Positions 1-8,081 are shown, counted from the first letter of the stretch. The stretch is 49,333 nucleotides of DNA from Psychromonas sp. SP041 (GCF_000470315.2 NZ_CBRF02000037.1:1-49333), one strand, 5' to 3'. The notes: generated by a model from the letters alone, not told the origin. A program made the numbers and translations.

Positions 1-193
1 TAAGTTGTGCTTGCAGCTGTTCGATGGCAGGTTTTAAGGTTTGTTGTTCACCAACTGAACCCCATGTTTGCGCTTGTAAGATGATTTGATGTTTATCGTC
101 GTTAATGGCAATGCCATTGTAGCCTTGGGATGAAATAGCTAGACATCCATAAACTTTCACTCGCCTTGTAATGCTATTTTCATTGCTAGCAAA
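1..193 (-). pseudogene. truncated DDE transposase fragment (IS1182-like)
   Basis: The minus strand is open from about 193 to the window edge and reads ...SSQGYNGIAINDDKHQIIL... followed by QTWGSVGEQQTLKPAIEQLQ. The GYNG-(x)-A-x-(D)-x-KHQ(I/V)I pattern is the core of DDE transposases of the IS1182-like group. No start codon is seen, and upstream of about 150 the reading no longer resembles the family before a stop at 194-196. It is therefore a 5'-truncated remnant, or a gene disrupted near its middle; the rest lies outside the window. The family name is a by-eye judgement. Confidence 0.6.
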
Positions 194-287
194 TCAAAAT
201 ACTAACTAAAATAGTTGGCGCTTTAGCGGTAAAATTTAAAATTAAATAAGGAATGAGAGTAATATTGATTTTTCAGACATGGAAAAC

Positions 288-303
288 ATTGGCTGTTGCC
301 AAT
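288..303. repeat. small hairpin 3' of the RAYT-like gene
   Basis: ATTGGC-tgtt-GCCAAT forms a 6-bp stem with a 4-nt loop just beyond the 3' end of the transposase gene. It shares the GGCTGT core with the larger hairpins on the other side of the gene (1403-1500). It could be a weak terminator or a REP-like end. Confidence 0.4.
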
Positions 304-336
304 AACAAATAATTGAGAGATTAACGAGGCAATGGG

Positions 337-1347
337 TTAATGCGTTCGTCGCAATTGGTTTTTACTGGCTATCCAACGTTTACCTGTATGGCTAGCAAAT
401 AAAGCTAATGCTTCCAAAGAACCCACTGCACCTTGGTATTCCTTACCAAAGCTACTCGCGAGTGATATCCAGGTGTCGCCATCTAAACCGAGTTTGGTTA
501 ATAATCGGGGATGATTGCTTGAAATTGCACCCCGTTTATCTTCTCTGATAATTCGTCCACTCCAATCAACTAATTCAATATAATCCAATAATGAAAATGG
601 CATACCTTGTGGGTTATCCTCATGTTCATCACCAACAAAACCAAATAGTGGCTTTTTCTTAATATGGTAGTTTGATAGTTCTTCTTGTTGTTGAGCAACA
701 CCAACTTTTTTGCAAGGTAATAGGCGCTCATAAGCGGATGTATATTCTGATGTTTCGACACTATCACTCATTTTGGCGCGGACTGGGTTTAAATCGACAT
801 AAGCCATACAAGCTAACAAAGCATCTTCATCAAGGAGTGCTTGAGACTTAAACCTTCCTTCCCAAAATCGACCTGAGCAAGCATCTTCTTTATTTGCTTT
901 GCGCGCAACAAATTCATTTAAACAACGCATAAACCATGAAATATCAGCTAAGCGCCCTCTCCACCCATTAATAACCTCAAGTGCAGCTTTATTTTCTGCT
1001 TCTGACACCGTTAACGCATTTTGCCAACGTTCAATTAAAACGGGCTTTGAATACAGCTGACACCAACGTTCACAAACATCTTCATGACTTAAATTTTCAT
1101 TAAGTATTTCATCAACATGCAATACAAGATGATAATGATTCGACATAATAGCGTAAGCACAAATATCAATATTAAAGAGTGAAGCAAGGTAATGCATTCG
1201 CTCAACAACCCACTGCCGCCTATGTTCAAATGATTTTTCGGTGTATTTATCTTCTCCGCATAAATAAGCACGACGAACACAACGTGAAATACAGTGATAG
1301 TAAGGGGTATCTGAAAGGGAAACTTGAGAGCGACGAGATTGAGTCAT
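337..1347 (-). CDS. REP-associated tyrosine transposase-like protein (Y1_Tnp / IS200-like, large form)
   Basis: A 336-aa single-strand DNA transposase-like protein of the HUH superfamily. The HUH metal-binding motif is seen as SNHYHLVLH (H71, H73), followed by the family block GRFWEGRFKSQALL (159-172) and YVDLNPVRAKM (183-193). It is about twice the length of enteric RAYT/TnpA-REP proteins and resembles the longer versions found in marine gammaproteobacteria. The helix before GRFWEGRF reads LNEFVARKANK and shows no tyrosine where RAYTs usually carry the catalytic Tyr. The ATG at 1347 has a strong AGGAGG Shine-Dalgarno, preceded by a 7-bp hairpin. REP-like hairpins lie at 1403-1500. It probably acts on short palindromic repeats rather than moving as a complete IS, because no IS ends are visible. 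Confidence 0.85.
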   Translation of the reverse strand: MTQSRRSQVSLSDTPYYHCISRCVRRAYLCGEDKYTEKSFEHRRQWVVERMHYLASLFNIDICAYAIMSNHYHLVLHVDEILNENLSHEDVCERWCQLYSKPVLIERWQNALTVSEAENKAALEVINGWRGRLADISWFMRCLNEFVARKANKEDACSGRFWEGRFKSQALLDEDALLACMAYVDLNPVRAKMSDSVETSEYTSAYERLLPCKKVGVAQQQEELSNYHIKKKPLFGFVGDEHEDNPQGMPFSLLDYIELVDWSGRIIREDKRGAISSNHPRLLTKLGLDGDTWISLASSFGKEYQGAVGSLEALALFASHTGKRWIASKNQLRRTH

Positions 1348-1360
1348 AAAAACTACCTCC

Positions 1361-1381
1361 TAGATGCAAAATAAGCATCTA
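1361..1381. promoter_or_regulatory. hairpin at the RAYT-like gene's Shine-Dalgarno
   Basis: TAGATGC-aaaataa-GCATCTA is a perfect 7-bp stem ending immediately upstream of the AGGAGG ribosome-binding site (minus strand). It could limit translation or block read-through from outside, as is common for transposase genes. The role is inferred from position only. Confidence 0.45.
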
Positions 1382-1402
1382 TAAAAGATAGTTTGAGAAG
1401 TT

Positions 1403-1500
1403 ACATCTGTCAAAAGTTTATGGCTGTCCAAAACTTTTTTTTATGGCTGTCCAAAACTTTTTTTACATCTGTCAAAAGTTTAAGGCTGTCCAAAACTTTT
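1403..1500. repeat. REP-like hairpin cluster beside the RAYT-like gene
   Basis: Two kinds of unit alternate: A (acatctgtcaaaagttta, at 1403-1420 and 1465-1482) and B (tggctgtccaaaactttt, at 1421-1438, 1444-1461 and, from ggctgtcc, 1484-1500). Each A-B junction folds: AAAAGTTT pairs with AAACTTTT, and inside that TGG pairs with CCA around a CTGT loop (1412-1438; the copy at 1474-1500 has GG/CC). CTGTC also stands just 5' of each stem. Imperfect palindromes with a conserved short 5' flank next to a RAYT match the known REP/RAYT arrangement. Confidence 0.6.
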
Positions 1501-1518
1501 CACAAAACTTTTTTACTT

Positions 1519-1923
1519 TTAGGAACTTGGCTCCATAAGTGCCTTGAACTTATTATAAGAATCCCAAAGGACACCATGAACACCCGGTTTATCATTCTTG
1601 TTTAGTGGAGAGAATTGATCGTGAAAGTCTCGGTTACTAGATATGTAAACCGCTTCGACACCATCCTTGAACTGATCACCCGTAATATCAATAATCAAGT
1701 CATCAAGTTCTAACCAACCGTGTGAACCACTTTTTCTCTTACCATAAACGTATGTGAGATTTTTAGCACCTTTACTTATTAAGTACTGTGATAAAACGTC
1801 AGCTGAACAGCCACAGGAATATTTAGGGAAATCACCAAAGAACGTTTTACCAATATGAACATGGTGTTGTTCGAAAACTTCTCTTGCTTTAAATACAATT
1901 CTTCGCAGTTCGTCAGTATTCAT
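1519..1923 (-). CDS. small transglutaminase/cysteine-peptidase-like protein of unknown function
   Basis: 134 aa, no signal peptide or membrane segment. A possible catalytic set is visible: Cys in KYSCGCSADVL (C37 or C39), His in GSHGWLELDD (H68), and Asp in IIDITGDQF (D79). The H-x-W-x-E...D-x-T spacing is that of transglutaminase-like or papain-like folds. No exact family is recognised. It lies 29 bp downstream of the ADP-ribosyltransferase-like gene on the same strand, so the two are probably co-transcribed. Plausible roles are a partner or neutraliser of that protein, or an independent amidase-type enzyme. The REP-like hairpins lie just beyond its 3' end. Confidence 0.6.
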   Translation of the reverse strand: MNTDELRRIVFKAREVFEQHHVHIGKTFFGDFPKYSCGCSADVLSQYLISKGAKNLTYVYGKRKSGSHGWLELDDLIIDITGDQFKDGVEAVYISSNRDFHDQFSPLNKNDKPGVHGVLWDSYNKFKALMEPSS

Positions 1924-1952
1924 TTTTTTCCTCTGTAATGCTTAACGCTTTA

Positions 1953-2525
1953 TTAGGCAATTTCTATATTGGCTTCTATCAGAAAGACACCATCGAGTAT
2001 TTGCTTTCGGTTTAGCTCTTTTATTACAATTCCTGATTGTAATAAAACCTCATATTCGTGCCCAAATTTGATATCACTAAAATCAACACATACTTTTAAC
2101 ATGGACTCTTTAGTTGCATTCAAAGCATAGATGAAAACAGGCTGCCCAGCTAATTCAAAATTACGGTGTTTTCTTGCATGCCATATTGCAATAGAAGGAT
2201 GAATTGAGCTAGAAATTGGTCTAACAGTTTCACCTAACTCGTTACCTCTACCATGGAAAAGTACAGTATCTTTTTGAAGTTCGATGCCTCTACCCATAAT
2301 TTCTTTATTCAGGTTATCAAAATCATCTGTGGAGTAATTTCGGTAGTTATCCCGATAATCCATATAGGCAGAACGCAATGAGACATATGGGTCAACTAAA
2401 CCGAGCTTGTTAATATTCGGGCACAAGTTTAACTGGTGCTCGTAATATCGCTCTAGACGGACGTTATTTCCCTTTAATTGTTCTATGTAAAGGTTTCTTA
2501 TGACTTCTGTTTTCATTGAATACAC
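1953..2525 (-). CDS. ADP-ribosyltransferase-like protein (R-S-E motif), possible toxin
   Basis: 190 aa. Three landmarks of the arginine-specific (R-S-E) ADP-ribosyltransferase fold occur in the right order: an arginine after a strand (VLFHGRG, R93), a serine strand (PISSSIHPSIAIW, S105-S107), and an E-x-E turn (GHEYEVLL, E157 and E159). The length suits a compact catalytic domain; no secretion signal is seen. The longest frame starts with GTG at 2525, and an in-frame ATG lies at 2516; an AGGAAA stretch upstream does not clearly decide between them. The next gene follows after 29 bp. The family is inferred from the motif pattern, and the NAD-dependent activity is unproven. Confidence 0.55.
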   Translation of the reverse strand: MYSMKTEVIRNLYIEQLKGNNVRLERYYEHQLNLCPNINKLGLVDPYVSLRSAYMDYRDNYRNYSTDDFDNLNKEIMGRGIELQKDTVLFHGRGNELGETVRPISSSIHPSIAIWHARKHRNFELAGQPVFIYALNATKESMLKVCVDFSDIKFGHEYEVLLQSGIVIKELNRKQILDGVFLIEANIEIA

Positions 2526-3060
2526 AACATTTTCTGATTTCCTAACAGCGTCACTAACCCGATTTATTCCGTATTTACGGTGGAAAGGCGGAATAGTTTA
2601 ATTTGATAAATTAGGTGTTACTTTAGTGTAATAAAACATTAAATCAAACGATTAAATAAAAAACATAAAAACTTACTCAGCGTGGCTACAATAAGGTCAC
2701 CGTTGAGCTTTCCCAAGTAATTGATAACTTCCAGCAACAGCAGAAAGTGATTAGGTGTCAGTCTTTTACCTGTTGCGGGCAAGAAGTTTCTTGTGACCAA
2801 GGACAAGTAAAGTCACCAACAGGGCGAAAACACTGCTAAACCATATAAAAATGAAAAGATAAGCGCAGACGAACCTAAAACACAAAAGAGCAACCTAACT
2901 TCCCTGTACAAAAATAAAACAAAAAATAATCTGCTTTTACTCACATAATTCGACATTTTAATTGCTTAATCTGTATACTTCGCGACCTTATTATTTCTGC
3001 AACGTTGTTGATAGCCAATTGGCAAATGACCGCTTGCTCTAAACTGATGGAATCTTTACT
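2526..3060. other. 535-bp intergenic stretch with a start-less Cys-rich open frame
   Basis: Mostly A+T-rich, but 2669-2839 (+ strand) is richer in G+C and stays open for 56 codons after a stop at 2666, ending in TAA at 2837. It has no ATG, GTG or TTG start with a ribosome site near its beginning. The translation contains a cysteine cluster (CQSFTCCGQEVSC) like a zinc-ribbon scrap. It looks like a decayed gene end or passenger DNA at the boundary of the accessory patch. The ybiT promoter must lie in the last part, but no strong -35/-10 pair is called. Confidence 0.4.
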
Positions 3061-4665
3061 TTGATATCTACCGCAAACATTACGATGCAATTTGGCGCAG
3101 AGCCTTTATTTGAAAATATCTCTGCTAAATTTGGTAACTTTAACCGCTACGGGTTAATTGGTGCTAATGGTTGTGGAAAATCAACGTTCATGAAGATTTT
3201 GACTGGTGCGCAAGAGCCAAGTTCAGGCAACGTATCATTAGACCCAGGTGTTAAAGTCGGTACGTTAAGCCAAGACCAGTTTGCTTTTGAAGAGTTCACT
3301 GTTATTGACGCGGTTATCATGGGCGACAAAGCGTTGTGGGAAATCAAAAAAGAGCGTGACCGTATTTACGGCTTACCAGAAATGACTGAAGAAGACGGCA
3401 TGAAAGTCGGTGAGCTTGAAAGTGAGTTTGCTGAAATGGATGGTTACACGGCTGAAAGTCGTGCTGGTGACATCTTATTAGATGCAGGCATCGAAGAAGA
3501 GTTTCACTTTGGTTTGATGAAACAAGTTGCACCGGGTTGGAAGTTACGAGTGCTATTAGCACAAGCGTTATTCGCAAACCCAGATTTATTGTTACTCGAT
3601 GAGCCAACCAATAACTTGGATATTAACACTATCAACTGGTTATCTGATGAGTTAAACAAACGTCGTTGTACTATGGTTATCATCTCGCATGACCGTCACT
3701 TCTTAAACTCTGTTTGTACACATATGGCAGACATTGATTACGGTGAATTACGTATTTACCCAGGTAACTACGAATACTTCCTTGAAGCATCTTCACTCAT
3801 TCGTGAACAACTATTAGCAGAAAATGCTAAGAAAAGTGCTGAAATCGATGAACTACAAGACTTTGTAAACCGTTTTGGTGCAAATGCCTCTAAAGCGAAA
3901 CAAGCAAGTTCACGCGCTAAGAAAATGGATAAAATTAAACTTGATGATGTTAAATCAACAAGTCGTATGCACCCTTCTCTTTCGTTTGATGAAGGCAAAA
4001 AAATGCATCGTCAAGCATTGGTACTAGAAGGTCTAGGCCATGGCTTTGAAGAAGGTCCGTTATTTAGTGGCGGTGACCTTATTTTAGAAGCCGGTGCTAA
4101 ATTGGCTATTATTGGCGAAAATGGTGTGGGTAAAACAACTTTCATGCGTTGTTTAGTGAATGACCTTGAACATAATGAAGGTGTTGTTAAATGGTCTGAA
4201 AATGCGGCTATCGGTTACTGTCCACAAGACAGCACTGAAGATTTTAATAATGACTTAACCTTGATGGATTGGATGGGTCAATGGCGTACTAGCAAACACA
4301 GCGATTTAATCGTTCGTGGTATGTTAGGTCGTTTATTATTTACCGATGACGATGCAAACAAAAAAGCACGTAACTGTTCGGGTGGTGAGAAAAACCGTCT
4401 ATTATTTGGTAAGTTAATGATGCAAGATATTAACGTATTAGTGATGGATGAACCAACCAACCACATGGACTTAGAAGCGATTGATGCATTAAACAATGCA
4501 TTAAAAGAATTCAAAGGTACGTTAATCTTTGTAAGCCATGACCGTGAGTTTGTCTCTTCATTAGCAACGCGTATTGTTGATATTAAAGATAAAAAAGTAA
4601 TTGATTTCCAAGGTACTTATAACGAGTACCTATCAAGTCAGGAAGAAGCTAAAAAATTAGCGTAA
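3061..4665 (+). CDS. ybiT: ABC-F family ATPase YbiT
   Basis: A 534-aa soluble ABC-F protein with two ATP-binding cassettes and no membrane segments; ABC-F proteins act at the ribosome E site as translation factors. The first cassette has Walker [10 protein letters not shown] (about 34-42) and Walker [13 protein letters not shown]. Its signature position reads [13 protein letters not shown] instead of LSGGQ, as in E. coli YbiT. The second has GENGVGKTT, the signature [10 protein letters not shown] and [11 protein letters not shown]. The linker with [23 protein letters not shown] sits between them. The N-terminus [12 protein letters not shown] aligns with the start of E. coli YbiT, which supports the TTG start at 3061 although the ribosome site is weak. 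It stands alone and is followed by a stem-loop. Confidence 0.95.
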   Translation: MISTANITMQFGAEPLFENISAKFGNFNRYGLIGANGCGKSTFMKILTGAQEPSSGNVSLDPGVKVGTLSQDQFAFEEFTVIDAVIMGDKALWEIKKERDRIYGLPEMTEEDGMKVGELESEFAEMDGYTAESRAGDILLDAGIEEEFHFGLMKQVAPGWKLRVLLAQALFANPDLLLLDEPTNNLDINTINWLSDELNKRRCTMVIISHDRHFLNSVCTHMADIDYGELRIYPGNYEYFLEASSLIREQLLAENAKKSAEIDELQDFVNRFGANASKAKQASSRAKKMDKIKLDDVKSTSRMHPSLSFDEGKKMHRQALVLEGLGHGFEEGPLFSGGDLILEAGAKLAIIGENGVGKTTFMRCLVNDLEHNEGVVKWSENAAIGYCPQDSTEDFNNDLTLMDWMGQWRTSKHSDLIVRGMLGRLLFTDDDANKKARNCSGGEKNRLLFGKLMMQDINVLVMDEPTNHMDLEAIDALNNALKEFKGTLIFVSHDREFVSSLATRIVDIKDKKVIDFQGTYNEYLSSQEEAKKLA

Positions 4666-4690
4666 CTTCTATAGAGTCAAATGTGTAACG

Positions 4691-4728
4691 CCTCTATCAG
4701 TGTATAAAAATATAGACGCTGATAGAGG
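4691..4728 (+). terminator. stem-loop after ybiT
   Basis: CCTCTATCAG (4691-4700) pairs perfectly with CTGATAGAGG (4719-4728) about 25 bp past the ybiT stop. There is no T-run after it, so it may be an mRNA-stabilising stem or a Rho-assisted end rather than a classic intrinsic terminator. Confidence 0.5.
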
Positions 4729-5002
4729 AAAGTTTAAAATACATAAACAGTATTTTTAAAAATAAAAAATAAAAAATAAAAAATTAAATAGAATATTAAG
4801 CAACGTATAATTAACAAATGATTTAACTAACTATTTAACTAGTAACGTAAATTAATAACAAACCCATAAAACCTGTCACTTTTCCATTTCTGTCATACAT
4901 CTCACCGTTGATTTTCAAAAGCAGTGAAATACGTTTGATACTTTACTTATGTAAAAATGTGGCCGTTTTATACCATTTTAACTTGATAAGTAGAGACAAA
5001 AC
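4729..5002. other. A+T-rich leader region upstream of the helicase gene
   Basis: About 270 bp with an AAATAAAAA-type run near 4755-4790 and no open frame. Long A+T-rich leaders are common for cold-induced DEAD-box genes, but no specific cold-shock element is identified. Confidence 0.35.
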
Positions 5003-6214
5003 ATGACATTTTCATCCCTTGGTTTAAGTGATCCAATTGTACAAGCTGTAACAGAACAAGGTTACGAAGCACCAACACCCATCCAAGAAAAAGCAATTCC
5101 TGTTGTGTTAAAAGGTAAAAACCTGATTGCAGCAGCACAAACAGGCACAGGTAAAACAGCAAGTTTTGTATTACCTATCTTACAAAAATTAATTGATGCG
5201 CCTTTAGTTCGCCCTAAACGTGTTCATGCCATGATTTTAACGCCTACACGAGAGCTAGCCATTCAAGTTGAAGAGAATATTCAACTCTATGCTAAGCACC
5301 TGAGTATTACCTCAATGGCTATGTACGGTGGTATCGATGCTGAACCACAAAAACAACGTCTTATTGAAGGGATTGATATTTTAGTCGCAACGCCAGGTCG
5401 TTTATTAGATATGTACACGAGTCGCTCTATTCATTTCGATGAAACAAGCATCTTAGTGATAGATGAAGCAGACCGGATGTTGGACATGGGATTTATCAGC
5501 GACATCAATAAAATCGTTGAGAAGTTACCGTTAGAGCGTCAAAATTTATTATTCTCTGCAACACTTTCTAAGCAAGTACGCTTTTTAGCAAGAACGGCTG
5601 TAACGGATGCTGTTGAGATTTCAATTGCACCTGAAAATGTTACCGTACCCAAGATTGAGCAACACTTGGTCACCGTAGATAAAGAATTTAAATCGGCACT
5701 ATTAAGTCATTTAATTCATGAGAATAAATGGCAACAAGCGTTGATTTTCATTGAAACTAAACGTGGCGCCGCTAAATTAGTAAGCCAATTAGAGAAACGT
5801 GAAATAGCAGCGGAATCTTTCCATAGTGGACGAAGCCAAGCAGTACGTGAACAATTAATGGCAGACTTTAAAGAAGGTAAAATTCAGTTCTTAGTGGCAA
5901 CAGGTATCGCAGCGCGTGGTATTGATATTGACGATCTAGAACGTGTTGTTAACTATGATTTACCTGATGAAGCTGAAGATTACGTTCACCGCATTGGTCG
6001 TACTGGTCGAGCTGGTGCAGCAGGTGAAGCGATTTCATTAGTTTCACGTGATGACTTCAGAAACCTATGTGCTATCGAACGCCATTTAGGTTACTTCATT
6101 CAACGAGACGTTGTTGAAGGTTTTGAGCCAAAGTTAGTTGTACCTGATTCAAATGCAGCGCATGCACCTAAAACGGCACAAAAAGGCCGTCGTCGCCAAT
6201 CTAACAAACGTTAA
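5003..6214 (+). CDS. rhlE: DEAD-box ATP-dependent RNA helicase, RhlE-type
   Basis: A 403-aa cytosolic RNA helicase. In order: Q motif (FSSLGLSDPI...PTPIQEKAIP), Walker A AQTGTGKT (45-52), PTREL (81-85), ATPGR (129-133), DEAD (154-157), SAT (185-187), then the second RecA domain with ARGIDID and HRIGRTGRAG. The short basic tail (KGRRRQSNKR) is typical of RhlE-type helicases rather than the long DbpA or CsdA C-termini. It likely works in rRNA or RNP remodelling and in RNA turnover at low temperature. It is a single gene with its own leader and a downstream terminator. The RhlE assignment within the DEAD-box group is a by-eye call. Confidence 0.88.
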   Translation: MTFSSLGLSDPIVQAVTEQGYEAPTPIQEKAIPVVLKGKNLIAAAQTGTGKTASFVLPILQKLIDAPLVRPKRVHAMILTPTRELAIQVEENIQLYAKHLSITSMAMYGGIDAEPQKQRLIEGIDILVATPGRLLDMYTSRSIHFDETSILVIDEADRMLDMGFISDINKIVEKLPLERQNLLFSATLSKQVRFLARTAVTDAVEISIAPENVTVPKIEQHLVTVDKEFKSALLSHLIHENKWQQALIFIETKRGAAKLVSQLEKREIAAESFHSGRSQAVREQLMADFKEGKIQFLVATGIAARGIDIDDLERVVNYDLPDEAEDYVHRIGRTGRAGAAGEAISLVSRDDFRNLCAIERHLGYFIQRDVVEGFEPKLVVPDSNAAHAPKTAQKGRRRQSNKR

Positions 6215-6250
6215 ATCAATAAGCATAATAGTTAGTCATTTAATAGATAA

Positions 6251-6278
6251 AGGGAGCCCAGTATTTACTGGGTTCCCT
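6251..6278 (+). terminator. terminator after the helicase gene
   Basis: AGGGAGCCCAGTA pairs with TACTGGGTTCCCT (13 bp with one G-T pair) around a 2-nt centre; a weak T-rich tract (TTCGTTT) follows. Confidence 0.7.
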
Positions 6279-6359
6279 TCGTTTCAAGCTTTCAAGTTTA
6301 ACGTCTATAAATTCAAACAGCTCAATTGAAAAGTAATTTCAAACATCCATTTAAAAATA

Positions 6360-6800
6360 TCAGAAACGTGAATCCCCTTCACAAGGAATGCCATCATAAT
6401 CCCCATCCATTTTGGTGTTTGGACAGTTATTAATAAAAAACTCAGCTTCTGCTCTTGACGTCATTTGACTACAATACGTTCGCCCGTCACATTGAAATTC
6501 TGAATATTGAAACCCTGAATTAATATTGTCACTTTTTTGGTTAGATGTTTTATTACTGGTTTTCTTATCACTTGAAAGTATAACGATTGAGGCTTTAACT
6601 GATTCTCGCCTTTCACATACGACGTCGTCAGGTACCTTCCCATATAAAATACGCCCTTCTTTAGTAATGCATTTAATCTTGTCGTCAATCGAGACACTTG
6701 ATGAAGATGTTTGTATAAAAGGTAATTGATTATTTTTATACAGTTCATTGCCATACCAACCAGCCGCTAGCACGATACAGATTATTAGTATTTTTCTCAT
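6360..6800 (-). CDS. excalibur calcium-binding domain protein
   Basis: 146 aa. The N-terminal hydrophobic segment (about 3-15) is a membrane anchor or uncleaved signal. A middle part with two cysteines (IKCITKEG...DVVCERRE) is followed by a Ser/Lys/Asn-rich linker. The C-terminus has the excalibur signature: CDGRTYCSQMTSRAEAEFF, then NCPNTKMDGDYDGIPCE, where DGDYDGIPCE is the DxDxDGxxCE calcium loop. Such proteins are extracytoplasmic and often accompany nucleases, but no nuclease domain is present here. It points toward the helicase gene and is unlikely to be functionally linked to it. The substrate is unknown. Confidence 0.8.
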   Translation of the reverse strand: MRKILIICIVLAAGWYGNELYKNNQLPFIQTSSSSVSIDDKIKCITKEGRILYGKVPDDVVCERRESVKASIVILSSDKKTSNKTSNQKSDNINSGFQYSEFQCDGRTYCSQMTSRAEAEFFINNCPNTKMDGDYDGIPCEGDSRF

Positions 6801-7072
6801 TTTAGCCTTGTTTTTATTAATGTCTTTTCATTATTTGACGTTATTAGCCATTATTAATCTAATTGCAATGGTTTAAGCACATTCAACATCATCTCAACTA
6901 TTATCAACTTCAAATGCTCTCCTAGCAGTTTTAAGTAGCTTAGTTTATCGGTAGCCCGTGATTTATTAAAAAATAATTGAAATATTTTTTAAAAATGTGA
7001 AATAAAATGAATTTAATGACGGTCTTTGTTATCTCTGTACTAAAACCATTATATTTTATTTAAGGAAAAACC

Positions 7073-7483
7073 ATGTCACAAGCTTTATCAACAGATACAA
7101 AGAATCGTCTTCAGTGTGCTCTTGTTGCACTGCGCTTAGGTGTTTTTATCGTTATGTTTATGTGGACTATGGATAAGTTTGTTAATCCAGGTCATACCGC
7201 TAAAGTGTTTGAAATATTTTATGGTATAGCGAGTAGTACAACTATTGTCTATATTCTCGGCGCTTTACAGCTAATCCTAGTACTTTCATTTTTAGCGGGC
7301 ATTAAAAAACGCATCACTTACGGCATTATATTACTAATGCATGCTGCATCAACATTCTCTGCTTACAATCAATATATGGATGGTTTTAACAACCTACTAT
7401 TCTTTGCTGCTTGGCCAATGTTAGCAGCATGTTTTGCACTTTATCTATTACGTGATGAAGATGTGAAATTCACTATCAAATAG
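7073..7483 (+). CDS. DoxX-like inner-membrane protein (copy 1)
   Basis: 136 aa with four hydrophobic helices (about 17-33, 57-73, 82-97, 108-125) in the DoxX/SURF4-like arrangement. No enzymatic motif is seen and the function is unknown; DoxX relatives are linked to redox and oxidative stress. Its neighbour at 7582 is a close paralogue: both share ALRLGVFIVMF-(x)-WTMDKFVNP, LGALQL, FVAGIKKR/FLAGIKKR and FFAAWPM...CFALYLLRD. Each copy has its own ribosome site (AAGGAAAA) and its own terminator, consistent with a tandem gene duplication. Confidence 0.75.
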   Translation: MSQALSTDTKNRLQCALVALRLGVFIVMFMWTMDKFVNPGHTAKVFEIFYGIASSTTIVYILGALQLILVLSFLAGIKKRITYGIILLMHAASTFSAYNQYMDGFNNLLFFAAWPMLAACFALYLLRDEDVKFTIK

Positions 7484-7494
7484 TTAATCATGAT

Positions 7495-7519
7495 ACCCAG
7501 CTTTTTAGCTGGGTTTTTT
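7495..7519 (+). terminator. terminator after DoxX-like copy 1
   Basis: ACCCAGCT-tttt-AGCTGGGT forms an 8-bp stem followed by a run of six T. This is a textbook intrinsic terminator, so copy 2 is probably transcribed mostly from its own start or by read-through. Confidence 0.85.
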
Positions 7520-7581
7520 ATTTGTATTAATAAAGCTAATTTTTTTAATCCCTCTATAAAAAAACCTAAAAGGAAAATTCA

Positions 7582-7995
7582 ATGTCTCAGTCTATTTCAC
7601 CAGCTTTAACAGATCGTCTACAAAATAGTTTACTCGCACTTCGCCTAGGTGTTTTTATTGTTATGTTTATTTGGACCATGGACAAGTTTGTTAACCCTGC
7701 TCATTCAATTGGCGTACTTGATAAATTCTATGGTATTGGTGGTTCTAGCCACATGATCACCTACCTACTAGGTGCATTACAGCTATTATTAGTACTTGCT
7801 TTTGTAGCCGGTATTAAAAAACGTTTTACCTACGGTCTTATCTTTTTAATGCACGGTGGTTCAACATTATCTGCGTTTGCAAAATATGCAGACCCATTTA
7901 ACAGCCTATTATTTTTTGCCGCTTGGCCAATGTGGGCAGCATGTTTTGCACTTTATTTATTACGTGATGCTGACGTTAAATTTACAATAAAATAG
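7582..7995 (+). CDS. DoxX-like inner-membrane protein (copy 2)
   Basis: 137 aa, four predicted membrane helices, paralogue of the gene at 7073 with the same length, topology and conserved blocks. The main differences are in the N-terminal ten residues and in the loop around 40-52 (HSIGVLDKFYGIGGSSH here, HTAKVFEIFYGIASST in copy 1). It starts at an ATG after AAAAGGAAAA. A stem-loop terminator follows. No catalytic motif is present and the function is unknown. Confidence 0.75.
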   Translation: MSQSISPALTDRLQNSLLALRLGVFIVMFIWTMDKFVNPAHSIGVLDKFYGIGGSSHMITYLLGALQLLLVLAFVAGIKKRFTYGLIFLMHGGSTLSAFAKYADPFNSLLFFAAWPMWAACFALYLLRDADVKFTIK

Positions 7996-8003
7996 TGTTA
8001 TTT

Positions 8004-8030
8004 AACCCAGTGATAATAAGCTGGGTTTTA
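8004..8030 (+). terminator. terminator after DoxX-like copy 2
   Basis: AACCCAG (8004-8010) pairs with CTGGGTT (8021-8027), followed by TTTA. The stem sequence resembles that of the copy-1 terminator, as expected if the duplication included the terminator. Confidence 0.65.
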
Positions 8031-8081
8031 CTACTGTCACTATTCTCAAGCTTCCTATTTTATAATCTTCTAGTTATCTAC

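Noticed and set aside
1393-1605. 70-codon frame across the REP-like repeats
   Set aside because: It translates the repeat array and runs into the antisense of the transglutaminase-like gene; the repetitive peptide is a by-product of the palindromes.
1924-1953. Possible integron attC remnant between the ADP-ribosyltransferase-like and transglutaminase-like genes (GCCTAAT...GTTAAGC on the minus strand)
   Set aside because: Core-like ends are present, but the span is only about 20 bp, far shorter than any functional attC, with no L-boxes and no integrase.
6138-6329. 63-codon frame overlapping the end of the helicase gene
   Set aside because: Out-of-frame shadow that reads through the terminator hairpin.
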